Assembly (NCBI RefSeq): GCF_900700375.1
Contig: NC_041719.1
Span: forward strand, 14,028,234-14,092,233
DNA from: Denticeps clupeoides
Lineage: Eukaryota > Chordata > Actinopteri > Clupeiformes > Denticipitidae
Length of the DNA stretch: 64,000 bases
Direction: 5' to 3'
Part shown: positions 24,601 through 35,493 of the stretch, piece after piece
Numbering within the stretch: the stretch's first letter is position 1
Layout of the letters: each line of letters begins with the position of its first letter
Position numbers and translations under genes: made by a program
The notes under the pieces: generated by a model
Told to the model about the DNA's origin: nothing
Database searches by the model: none
The model's input: the letters and a program-made list of their open reading frames with translations, nothing else

Positions 24601-27063
24601 TTAGGACATAAGGAACATAGTTAATCTGATGTCTGCCAGAGGTACATGACCAGGAATTATATACAGGGTGTATACTTACTGCAGCATGCTTGATGGCTTC
24701 TGCATCAGCTGTCACCAGATGCACCGCGGCCACAAGAGCCTGGGTGGCTTCAGGAATAGTCACCTCGCCTGCCACAAACTTCTCCTTGATGAACCTCAAA
24801 GCAACTGGTGTTCCAATGGCCGGGGCAGCATTCAGAATCCACTGTCTGGAATGGTATATTATACAGTTCATCACTATGCATCTCATTGCTGACCATTCAA
24901 TAAAACAATGTCAAAAGTCATGAGAAATGAGAGGAATGACTTGCCTGTGTGCGTGGTTGCCTTTGAACTGAGCCCAGATGGCTTCAATTTCATCCATACC
25001 AGCAAAACGCAACAGCTGAACCATCTGTATAAACTTCAGAGGGGCATCTTCATGAGCCATGACCATGTTGTTTGCTGCCAGGTGATGAAGAATCTCCACA
25101 ATCTGTAACAAGTAACATCCATGAGATGTACGTGAGATGGCGAAATATCTATTGCGTGTAAATGTTGTCTCCTCAGTTTAAACAGGTATAATAATGGTAC
25201 CTGAGCCTTTGCATTGTTTATCTTGAGCAGCTGAATTGGCGTTTGCAGGATTTCAGTTGCAAATTCGTACTGCAGAGACCCACGAGCCACATAATCAGCT
25301 TTGGCTGGTGCTACAGCAGCATCGGCAAATTTAGCAAAGGCGATGGTTTGTCTGGAATTGAAGGGACACAACATGTAAAAACAATGTCCCCAATGTGAAG
25401 CCTCTCTCAAAAACGTACAAAGGAGTGTTAGATATACCTTGCTTCCATATGTGCTGCTCCTTCCATGTGGCGGGCTAGTGCAAACTGGTGAAGCTCCCGG
25501 ACGGTGGCTTCAGCAACCAAAGCTCCAGTGGCGCCTGGCTTTAGGATGTAGTTGTAGGTGGCAGCTCCAGCCAGGACCTTTTCTCTCTGCAACGGTTCAC
25601 CAGTGTTCATGGTCCAGGATATTAATATATTCATAGCATTAAAAGCGTCATGTAAATGGTAAATCTTCTGTTGTTTTCTATTTCAGCTTTACCTGCTGAC
25701 ATTCAAAGCATTTCTCAGCATATGCCAAGCCAATGTTCTTAACAATCCTCTCCTGGCAGTTGGTCAAATCCTTGGACTTTGTGACAGCAATGTGTTGTCC
25801 TTCAGCATGCTCACTGATGACATAATGGGTCTTGCACACACCCTGAGCTCCAGCCTTTGGAAAGCAGGTATACGTGAGTCAACGCCATGTGTAATAAAAC
25901 TTGTGAATATGAAAATGTATGTATGGCCACTCTCTCACCTCTTGCATCTCATAAACATTCTGTGTCTTCTTGAGGTTCATGTGAAAGATGTTGAGGATAC
26001 CACGGAAGACGTTCAGAACAGTAGCAGAGACTCCAGCAGGAGCCCACACCTTGCCTACCACACCATTAGCATACTCAAACTTGATGGGCGTTAGGAGCTG
26101 AGCAGCCAATGCAGCGGTGAGCTTGGTAGCTGGAACAAAAGCATCACCGGGCCAGGCACCACTGTACTCAAAAATCTCTGGATCCATGAGCTACAAAACA
26201 AAAAGGTTTGTATGTCTCTAAATCAGTTTATTACACCTAATGAATATATGTTTTTATTATTATTATGTATATTGATATATATTATATATCAATATATATA
26301 TTTTCTATTATTAATGTCAGAACATAAATACTAATTAGAAATGTTGTTTGATTTGAAATCAGTGAAGAACCACTGCATTGACCATAAAGAAGTATATACT
26401 GTGTATACTGTTTGATTTTTTTAGTTTTTACATTTAAAGTACACAGAATGCACTAATGAATGCAGAGGTACCTTCATCAGAAAGGTGTTCTCAGCCATGG
26501 CACTGATGACCACTTTGCTGTTGACTTTCACACCAGCCCTGGCCAGACCCTCCACTGGAAGGCCACCCAAGAGAAGCGCCTCATAGTTGTACACATAGTT
26601 CTTATTGGCAGCAAACTCTGGGACTATTAAGAGGTGGGAGATAAAAAATGTTAATGAAAATATTCTGGCTTGCAAAGTGTGTTTAAGGTACATAAGGTAC
26701 ATAAAGCTAATCTGCTTTACTTACTAAAGTTGACATGCTGACCAGCTGTTAGAAGAAAAAAAAAAGGAGATTTATAAAAATTGTATTTTTAAAAGAAGCA
26801 CAATTCAAACAAATAAGCACTTGTTTGGAATAAATTACTTTTATCTCGTGCAATACATGCTTTAGCAGAAATGCAATTTCTGATTATGTTACTTTGATTC
26901 TCCATCCATACACATTTACCACTATTGCATTCTATTTAAAGCTATATAGAGTTCAATATAAAAATATTGTGCAAATATTACTGAAAAATATATAATAATT
27001 TTTCATAAAAAAAATTTACTTACCCACAAGGGCTAGAGCCAGGGAAAGTACAACCAGTCTCAT
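18606..27063 (-). CDS. vtg: Vitellogenin, complete 34-exon gene
   Basis: Egg-yolk precursor, a secreted large lipid transfer protein cleaved in the oocyte. Exons from the start: 27024-27063, 26725-26745, 26472-26623, 25939-26190, 25693-25854, 25438-25586, 25201-25351, 24945-25102, 24680-24845, 24468-24593, 24163-24381, 23856-24073, 23680-23777, 23445-23569, 23269-23370, 23075-23194, 22802-22988, 22618-22711, 22348-22533, 22131-22266, 21823-22039, 21288-21739, 21150-21194, 21004-21066, 20614-20820, 20394-20536, 20177-20315, 19959-20088, 19685-19868, 19495-19589, 19299-19393, 19047-19212, 18804-18959, 18606-18718. All phases fit, giving about 1,688 aa. Signal peptide [14 protein letters not shown]; lipovitellin heavy chain with a receptor-site-like TKSKDL (about residue 180); phosvitin serine tract (about 1079-1173); light chain; von Willebrand D-like part with TCGLCG; Cys-rich C-terminus ending CRCSEQCA. 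It is therefore the full-length type, not a C-terminally shortened one. Two introns use GC donors. Confidence 0.97.
21300..21585 (-). repeat. vtg: Phosvitin serine-codon tract
   Basis: Within exon 22 two long runs of Ser codons (AGC, AGT, TCC) are separated by a basic Lys/Arg segment ([20 protein letters not shown]). In vitellogenins these serines are phosphorylated and bind calcium and iron. The tract is a coding trinucleotide-like repeat and produces a long spurious Leu-rich frame on the other strand. Confidence 0.95.
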
Positions 27064-27100
27064 GGCTGGTGGAATGTGAAGTCTACAGCAACGAGCATGC

Positions 27101-27108
27101 CTTTTAAA
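27101..27108 (-). promoter_or_regulatory. vtg: TATA-like box of vtg
   Basis: TTTAAAAG on the minus strand lies about 40 bases before the ATG at 27063. A start about 30 bases downstream would leave a 5' UTR of about 13 bases, the very short leader known for vertebrate vitellogenin genes. Confidence 0.65.
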
Positions 27109-27230
27109 GCAAAATTTCTGCTGACAGTACGAGGATCTCAAAATGTATTATTAACTAGATGATTGCAGTTAAGATCTATGTGTTTTATCATTTGTACCCA
27201 TTGGAAAAGTGATGTTGACTCACCAAGGTT

Positions 27231-27240
27231 AGGTTAACCT
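27231..27240. promoter_or_regulatory. Perfect 10-base palindrome upstream of vtg
   Basis: AGGTTAACCT lies about 170 bases upstream of the vtg start. It contains GTTAA, a half site for HNF1-type liver factors, and AGGT, part of a nuclear-receptor half site. A role is only inferred. Confidence 0.3.
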
Positions 27241-28389
27241 GGTCTCTGACAGCTACAGTCTGTTAATGCCAAGTTCCAACTATATGAGTTCTGACATCTG
27301 CAGCCAGTGATATGATACATTACTGAAACTAAAAAAAATATGAATTTGAGAAATGTATGTTTAATTTTATGGAAGGTGGCTCATAATAATTTGCAAACAA
27401 GAGGTACAATATTAGTCCAGTAAAAGTCCCTGTTTAAACATTCACTACTTTCCTTCAAATGTAATTAAATATCTAAGGTAAAAGTATAGAGATTTTTGCA
27501 ACATTCAAAATATTTCAAGCATAATCCAATCATTTTAGGTGAAAAGCCTGTTATGTCATTCTTGGAACAATAACCTTTTATTTATTAATTATTCTGACAC
27601 TGGTGTCTATTAAAATGTGCATGAGGAAGGACTTCCATCAGGTCAAACCAAGTGGTGGTGAAATAATATTTGAGGTCAGGCACAGATTCATTTGTATATT
27701 TATTTGTTACTTAGTTCAAGTTTAAGAAAAAGTTATACATACAGATCCACTAATGACTTTTCTTTTTTGAGTTTTTCTGTGTTTACAAATATTGTAAACC
27801 ATATTGAGTTTTTCTTTACTGGAATATTAGTTTAACATGTAATGTAATGTAATTTATTAACTTGATTCTTGTGACTTTTTTATCCACTCAATAGTAAATG
27901 TAAACAGCATATTGTATATGTTTTATTGGGAAAAAAGTAACATGACATATTTAAATGGTCTCATAACTAAAACTGGGAAAGTATTGATAAACACAATTTG
28001 AAATCACAGACTGTGCAATATTAATATGAAGCTTTGCATCGTCTCTTTCAATGTATTTTTCACATCAGTCCTGCATGCTGTCACTTTAAGTGCCTACTGA
28101 CATTTTGAAAAGCTATGGCTACCTCCTCAACATTACAATCTCCATGTTCTGACCCTACAAAATATACTGATGAATCATGTTAAATTATAAAACTGTTAAA
28201 TAGGATAATTCAGTCTTAGTATATATTCATTATAAGCAGTTGGTTTATGCATTTTATCAGATTTGTGAAGATGAATTCAATAAAGAATTTCAAGGACAAT
28301 CGAATATCCATTAAGACATGTTTTCAGAAGCTGGTGTTGTCCTAAACAGTTTTTCTGTACAGATTCTGATAAAAGTTAAACAGATAATG

Positions 28390-28402
28390 GGTCAAACTGA
28401 CA
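28390..28402. promoter_or_regulatory. Candidate oestrogen response element
   Basis: GGTCAAACTGACA differs at one base from the palindrome GGTCAnnnTGACC. It lies 1.33 kb upstream of the vtg start, a position compatible with the oestrogen-driven control of this gene family. The match is by eye only. Confidence 0.45.
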
Positions 28403-28536
28403 TTAAAATGTCTTTTTGTCACAGTGACTTGCATTTGATAATAGTCCAAATGTCATGAGGCATCAAAGGTCTTTCAAATGATTTCAAGTGATGATTATGT
28501 TTCAATAAAGGTGATTCATATGGTTCATGTAAAAAA

Positions 28537-28540
<4 letters not shown>

Positions 28541-28609
<69 letters not shown>
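28541..28609. repeat. TA dinucleotide microsatellite
   Basis: An almost pure alternating TA run of about 68 bases in the vtg-ctbs intergenic region. Confidence 0.95.
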
Positions 28610-28612
<3 letters not shown>

Positions 28613-28701
28613 TTATTATTATTATTAAATTAATTTGACACACAATTTGAAATGCAAAAAAAAAATAATACATATACACTATGTGGGAGCAAAAAGGTGT
28701 A

Positions 28702-28835
28702 CAGTGCATCTGGAAAGTATTCACAGCACAAAACATTTTCCACAGTTTGTTATGTTACAGCTTTATTCCAGAATTGATTAAATTCATTTTTCCCACACAA
28801 CACCCCATATTGACAATGTGAAAAAGGCTCATTTG
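28702..28835 (+). mobile_element. Tc1-type terminal repeat, solo
   Basis: After a TA the sequence reads CAGTGCATCTGGAAAGTATTCACAGC and continues with TTGTTATGTTACAGCTTTATTCC, the long terminal repeat of a widespread fish Tc1 family. The transposase and the other end are absent. Confidence 0.75.
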
Positions 28836-30265
28836 AGGTTTTGGTTGATCCTAGCAACATTATGTGCTATTAAGTTTTTTTGTCTTCAATGTTGAATGAA
28901 AAGGGGTTCGATTTGCAAGAGAATGTTCATAGTTTTTAAAAACTTAATTATTATTATTATTATTAATACTATAGCTAATTTGACACATCCTAATGACAAA
29001 AATATAAAAAGCATTGCTTATTTGTATACCAAATATATCTTAACCTTAATTAAATCATTCCTTTATTTTAAGATTTCATTATGGACTGCTAGGTTTCAAT
29101 TTCACATTTTTATAATTGTCCACCAGATTGCCCTTCTTTTCCCTTCTCAACTCATGCATGTTTCTATTGATGTTGGATTGAAGGTATGTCTGTAAAGTGT
29201 ACAATTTATAATCATTATAATCATAATGGCTTTTAAACGGTTAAAGTCTTGCAAAATTGCAGCAGTTTTTTTGGAAGGTGACCTTTTTGGCCTTACATCA
29301 CGAAGGAATAAACAATGCATCAAAATCAATGTTGCTGCCAATCATTGACCATCTCAGGGTCTAATAATAAAGATAATCAAATACTTGTAGAACTGTATTT
29401 TATGTAAATTATTGTTTTTCTTTCAATAAAAAGCTATGGAGTTAGATAACCATACTGGACTTTAAATTGTTAAAATCATTAAGAAAAGATACATTTAAAG
29501 ATAAATATATTTATATTATATAATTTTTAAGAATGTTTCAGGCTGAAGTTGTTCTAAAATATTGTTTAAAAAGGGCAGAAACACAATACTTTTATAATAC
29601 AGATTTTAGAAGGTGACATTTAGGTTTTTAAGGGATCTCTTAAGAAATAAACAGATCCACAAATGAGTTTTTCTGTGTTTATAAATATTGTTTACAATAT
29701 TGAGTTTTCTTTACTAGAATATAAATATAATATAATTTGTAATTTAATGTACTTTATTTACTTGATGCATGCTTCTTGTCACTTTTTTATCCTCTCAATA
29801 GTAAATGTGAACAGTTAAAAATAATAGTTCGTTCGAATGGAGATACTGTGTCGCTATATAGTGTCATTGGTTTTACTTTAATCAGGGACAACTTGCACCT
29901 TATTGCCCGTCACAGGGGGCCACGTCACAGGGGGCCACATATTCTCCTTCTGCTGTGATCTCGCGTGAAATCACGATACCAAACGCTGGAAATTTCAACA
30001 GCGAACTTACTTTGTGATCTCAAGCCAAAAAACTCGAGAAAAAATTCGTGAGATAATGTGTGCTACGGGCTTCCGTACTTCGACGGCAGGTTCGTTGCAT
30101 TTAGTGTAAATCCGCCCTTTTCTTTGGAGAATATGTATTACATACATTTGACCACGCCTGTCTGGAGTATTAAATCGGAATGTAAAAAAAAACGATATAT
30201 CATGTGTTTTGCGCGTGCAAAACCACGAGTAAACGAATCTCCAACGGCGGCTGTGTGCAGCGACG

Positions 30266-30273
30266 TGACGTCA
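30266..30273. promoter_or_regulatory. ctbs: Perfect CRE (TGACGTCA) in the ctbs promoter
   Basis: The full 8-base CREB/ATF palindrome lies 61 bases before the ctbs ATG, inside a GC-rich, CpG-containing stretch without an obvious TATA box. Confidence 0.6.
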
Positions 30274-30333
30274 TCGCGTCACGTTCACGGCAGGTGCGTG
30301 AAACAGCGGCGGAGCGTCATACCGAGCGGAACT

Positions 30334-31503
30334 ATGCGTCTGCTGGCGCTGACGCTGCTGTGTTCGCTGTCGCTGCGGGCGCCGCGGGCACTGTGCTGCC
30401 CTTGTCACCAGCCAGAACTGTGTCGCAGCGTTGAAGGGGCGAGGGACCTGGAGGTAGGTGTCGCGACGCTTGGGGGACGCGAGGCCGCGATGGAACGTTC
30501 TGGAGGGATAATGGCCTGCCTCTGACCAGGTGTTCGTGTTTGACGTCGGGGGAAAGGAGTGGAGATCGTACGACTGGACTAAAGTCACGACTGTCGCCGT
30601 GTTCGGCTTGTACGACGCAGAGTTGATGTGCTTCGCTCACTCCCGCGGGGCGAGGGTGGTCCTCAAAGGTGAGGAAACGACGTCAGAATCGTCCATTTGC
30701 AGTGCTGCAGCCGCTCGAGTCGTCGCAGTGTTCGCGCTTTACGCATTTGCTTTGCTTTGCTTTACTTTACTTTACTTTACTTTACTTTATTTTGCAGACG
30801 CTTTTATCCAAAGCGGCTTCCAAGAGGAAAACACCAGCAATTCTCATTCGGTTTCTATAGAGTTTGAGTTACAAAACTAAGAGCCCTGATAAGACCTAAC
30901 TTGTCAGAAAAAGAACATGCTCGGGAATTGCTTAGACAAAAAAAAAAATTAAAGGTTTTAATTAAGTTTTGTGCAGTGAGTGTGTGCATGTGCGTGTGTT
31001 AGTGTTAGACTCGTCTGAAATACTGTTTGAACAAGTGGGTTTTCAACTGCTTCTTAAAGGTGGTGGTAGTCTCAGCTAGTCGAATGGAGCAGGGCAAGTT
31101 GGTCCACCAGCCAGGGACAACAAAGGAGAACAGAGTTGATTAGGAACTAACGATTATTTTAACAATCGATTAATATGTCGATTATTTTTTTTAATTAATC
31201 GTAGAATCGGATTAAAAAACAAGAAAAGCATTCATTTCCAACCCTTTATTCAAAAAAATAACTAAAATCTTTAGAAAGTGCACAAACATATTGCTCCTTG
31301 AGCTGTTATAATAATAAAATTAGAAATGGACTAACACAAAAAATACACATGTATGCTTTACATCTGCCAAATATAGACTTTTTTTTTTTAAATAAAGTGC
31401 CACCTGAGCTGCCAGAACGATAAATAATGTAATAATCAGAAAATTAACAGGATTTGCTTGAATGTCAGAACTTGTTCTCTATACTGCACTGCAGATGCAC
31501 ACA

Positions 31504-31537
<34 letters not shown>

Positions 31538-34537
31538 AGATCACTTGAAGCTTATTCATTAAATTATTACCATCAATGTAGTAAGTGAAATGTTCATTTA
31601 TACCACATTTAAACACATCTTAAATCAAGATACATTTACTAGACACATGAAATAGCATAAGAAATGATGTCTTGTTTTCTGAAAAAACACCTCAAAATTA
31701 AGTGATTGCTTAAAACAAGCAAAATTATCTGCCAATGGGGTAACAAAACTAATCTTAATGAGATATAATCTCAAACAGAGGTTTTAAGCATCACTTAATT
31801 TTCTCATGCCATTTTTCTTGTCTAGTAATCTTGATTTAAGGTTTTTTTTTAGATATTTGGACTGGAAACGAGACAAAATTACTAGGTAAGAAAAGCTTTT
31901 TTTTTGCAATGTAGCTATACATGACAACAGATTGAAAAATGAATGGTCCAAAACAGGCTAGTGAATAAAAACATGTCTTTAGTCTTTTAATGCAAAGTAA
32001 ACAAGCTGGTAAACACCAGCACCAGGGACATTACGTTCCTCACTTCAACACGGAACAAAAGTAGGATTCTGTAGTGACTTACCCTGCTGCTGAACTCCCT
32101 TCCTCCTCATCAAGGTGCTGGATCATTCCTCCGTTTCAGGTGCTGGATCATTGCCGTGGTGCTCCCGTGCCATGTCGCTTTTGAATATTTTGCAGTTAAC
32201 ACATTTTTTCTGTTTATTTAGCGTGAAATGCTCCCACACCTTGGATGACTTGGGCCGCGCAGATTTCTCTGCCTCCGCCATGTATCCGTCCTCTACCTCT
32301 GCTTGTTTTTTGTTTTTTTGTGAAAACCAGTATTTGTGTAATTTTCAAACCCTTTGGCCACAACTGTACACTGACCTGCCAAATAAAGTTGTGCACTTTT
32401 TGGCTGATCCACCTTAGCTCTGATTAATGCATACATTTGCTGTGGGGTTGTTATGATGGGTGCATGGCCTCGTGCAATCTCATTCCTGATGCATCCTGTC
32501 AATCTGGAACCATGGTAAATCTTTTTCTGTTGGCCGTAGGAGATGTGTCCCTGTCTGACATTGTGGACCCGGCCAACAGGACTGCTTGGATCAAGGAGAA
32601 AGTAAACTTGGCAAAGAAGCAGTTCATGGATGGAATAAACCTGGATATAGAACAAGCTGTAGACACGTCTTCAACTGAGTACTACGCCTTAACTGCATTG
32701 GTTAAAGAAACTACTGAGGCTTTCCACAGTGAAATTCCAGGTTCTCAGGTGAAACATTTCTGCAACACATTTTGACATTAGTCCATACCATACATTTTTT
32801 TGTACTCTTCAATTTTATGTAAAGCTACTTTGTCTACCTTAAAAAACACTCTGTAAATAAAATGTATTATTATTATGCACTTGAATATGTCATAAACATT
32901 TTTTTTAAACAGGTCTCATTTGATGTGGCCTGGTCACCCAAATGCATTGATAAGCGCTGCTATGATTATCCTGCCATTGCAGAATCATGTGACTTCCTGT
33001 TTGTGATGTCCTATGATGAGCAGAGTCAGATTTGGGGTGACTGTATTGCCATGGCCAATGCTCCATTTAGCCAGACAATAACAGGTAGGCATTAATCCCT
33101 CCACAAGCAAAGTGAAGTGGCTTTATACCTCCAAGGTCAAAAGTTTCCACTTTGTTCTCCTCTAAACTGCACACTAGGTGAATTGGTGACTCTGCAGGAG
33201 CTGTCAGGAAACTTCATCATTTCTGGCCATCTGTAATGTTAATAAACAGTGCAACCTCAGACCATTTACCAATATACTAAACCTCTAATTATTTTTTAAA
33301 TTACTGTTTTTGTACTAAATAATGTTAAATATTTGCCACATATTAGTTATTGTGCTGTTTACTACAAACTTGTGTTGTCTTATGTTGGTATTGTTCTGAT
33401 CCTTATTGTACTATCCTTATTCACTCACTCACTCATTCCATATACTCATTTTAAAATATTTTTTTCCGAAACTGCACACTGTATAAGGCAAGAACTAGAC
33501 ATTAATAGTTACCATAATATGGGCTTTTGGAGTGTTTGGTAACAGGTCTAAGCTCAGAGTGTTTTCCTGGATAATGGTATCATGTTTTTAATTCTAGTAT
33601 CATGACAGCCATATTAGTAACAAGTGGTTATTGAAATACTCGTGTTAGTCCATTTTTTTTCATTGTAGTGGACTGACTGTAACCCTTTTCCTTTCAGCCT
33701 ATCAGCAGTACATACAGATGAAAGTTGATCCAAAGAAACTGCTAATGGGTGTGCCTTGGTATGGGTATGACTACCCATGCCTCAACTTCTCCAAGGTACT
33801 TTTAAAAACTTTTATTAAACCTGCCTTGTTTTGTAACCAGCCAGGCTAGATACTGAGGTCCTTCAGGTTATATTTGCATTGAGTTTATTAGTTCCAGAAT
33901 GTAAAATATACCACAACTTAAACAGTAAGGAATTAAGTTGTTATTTTGTTCATTTATCCTTTAATGTGATTTTGAAATCAATGAAATTCAAACATTACAT
34001 GCTAGAGCATGCTGACACATCTTGTCATTCTAGGATGGGGTGTGTACAATCCCTATGGTACCTTTTAGGGGTGCCCCGTGCAGTGATGCTGCAGGAAAGC
34101 AGATACCATACAGCACCATGATGGAGCAGATCAACAGTTCCCAGTCAGGCAGAATGTGGGATGAGAAACAGCTTGCGCCTTATTATGTCTACAAGGTACC
34201 CCGTTTACTTTATACTATTTTAGCTAATGATATGTTCATCATGGCATGTCAAATTAGATATGTTAACACAGTGTCCAAACATCAATATTATCGACAGGAC
34301 AATGGGGGGCAGATCCACCAGGTGTGGTATGATGATCCAGAAAGCATCTACCTAAAGACTTCTTATGTGAGGACCAAAGGTCTAGGTGGAGTCGGCATGT
34401 GGAACGGAAATCTCTTGGATTACAGCAACAACCCTATTGCCCAGCAGCAGACCAGGGCCATGTGGAATGCTCTCATTGGACCCTCAGACAAAGACATAAC
34501 CATGGCTGCAAACTGCAAACCTGTGCTCCAGCACTAG
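30334..34537 (+). CDS. ctbs: Di-N-acetylchitobiase (GH18), complete
   Basis: Lysosomal glycosidase that splits the reducing-end N-acetylglucosamine from the chitobiose core of asparagine-linked glycans. Seven exons: 30334-30453, 30530-30668, 32540-32748, 32913-33084, 33698-33795, 34034-34195, 34298-34537. Phases agree and give 379 aa, close to the human 385. A signal peptide (MRLLALTLLCSLSLRAPRA) is followed by CCPC. The GH18 catalytic motif DGINLDIE lies near residues 121-128, with Glu as the acid. MSYDEQSQIW and GVPWYGYDYPCLN are highly conserved family blocks. Intron 2 is enlarged by a LINE end and a hAT-like remnant. The gene faces rpf1 tail to tail. Identity is very sure. Confidence 0.96.
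30751..31141 (-). mobile_element. L2-clade LINE 3' end in ctbs intron 2
   Basis: It carries the same tail as the element at 5840: TTTACTTTAC repeats, then GCAGACGCTTTTATCCAAAGCG, then a 3' UTR and the start of the ORF end (CAGCCAGGGACAAC). Confidence 0.8.
31143..32300 (-). mobile_element. hAT-like transposon remnant with BED finger
   Basis: The minus strand at 32281-32123 encodes a 52-residue frame from MAEAEKSARP with SKVWEHFTL and CVNCKIF, the start of a BED zinc finger as found in hAT transposases. At the other end, near 31150-31210, lies the AACGATTATTTTAACAATCG type of terminal sequence seen in fish hAT relatives. Most of the transposase is missing. Confidence 0.55.
31506..31534. repeat. 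TC microsatellite
   Basis: A dinucleotide TC run in ctbs intron 2. Confidence 0.9.
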
Positions 34538-34539
34538 GA

Positions 34540-35490
34540 TTTAACTGCCTTTTTACTGAGCCTGTGTTGTAAAACTGAAGCTCTTACATTTTACAACCCA
34601 GGACTCCATTTCTCCATGCAGAATCACATGTTTAGGAAATTGCACTTTAAAACTCTTGACAAATGAACAACCTGAGAGAAGATGATTAATATTTATTTTG
34701 TTTATTGTTACTACATAATCTGTTAAATGATCTCAAGACATTAAACATATTTCCAGGAGCAAAGGCTGAATCGGTGGTATGGTATCAGAAGACTTAGCAC
34801 AAGCACATCTAATCTGTTTTTTAGAGAAAGTATTTATTCCTAAAAAAAAAAAACAGATGCACCTCAAGCCCTCCCCATACAGGAATGTTCTGCAAAGAAA
34901 GCGCTTTGTGCATGAATAGTGTTCTAAATTACTTCTACATTTAATCCCCTCAGCATTTTCCACTGTTTTTCCCCTTCCCTCTTTAAAACTCTTCCTCAAA
35001 GCTGAAGACTTTGGTATGAACATGCTTCCTCTTTCAATTGTGAAATCCATTGGTATCCATAATCATAAGATAGACCACTTCCCAGTCAGATGATTCTTTC
35101 CTGTGCACTTGCAGAGCAGTGGTAGTGACCGCAGCCCCAATCTGCCTTAGTTGAAACTAACATGACAAGGTGGCAGAATTTGCAGTCAGTGTTACAATCA
35201 TATCACAAACCTGGAGGGATTTTTATACTTTACCAATAATCTCAGATGTATCTTATTGATATATCCTTTTCCCCAGGATAGAAGCAATTATGCTTTTTGC
35301 CGTTGTTTTAAAACAAACAATTACTATTTCCTTACAGAAAAACACGTCTTGATGCTGCAGATTTTTAATTGATGGCATTATGTTGAATTCAAAACCCGTT
35401 ATTTGTAACAAAATACACAAGCATATCTTTATACAGCAGCAAGTAGGATATTCACATGGACACACACCGTGTTCAAAGGCAGTTTTGCTT
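34540..35490. other. Convergent 3' flanks of ctbs and rpf1
   Basis: No gene was found. A possible ctbs polyadenylation signal (ATTAAA) lies near 34740. Human GNG5 and SPATA1, which sit in this interval in mammals, are not recognisable here. Confidence 0.5.
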
Positions 35491-35493
35491 CTT

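Larger units (their letters stand above)
27743..29815. repeat. Diverged local duplication upstream of vtg
   Basis: 27743-27906 and 29654-29815 share blocks such as TTTTTCTGTGTTTA(C/T)AAATATTGT and CTCAATAGTAAATGT in the same order and orientation. The copies are about 1.9 kb apart and clearly diverged. Confidence 0.7.
27110..30240. other. Intergenic region between vtg and ctbs
   Basis: No coding region was found. It holds candidate vtg regulatory sites, a diverged local duplication (27743-27906 and 29654-29815), a long TA microsatellite and a Tc1 terminal repeat. The rest is AT-rich. Confidence 0.6.
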
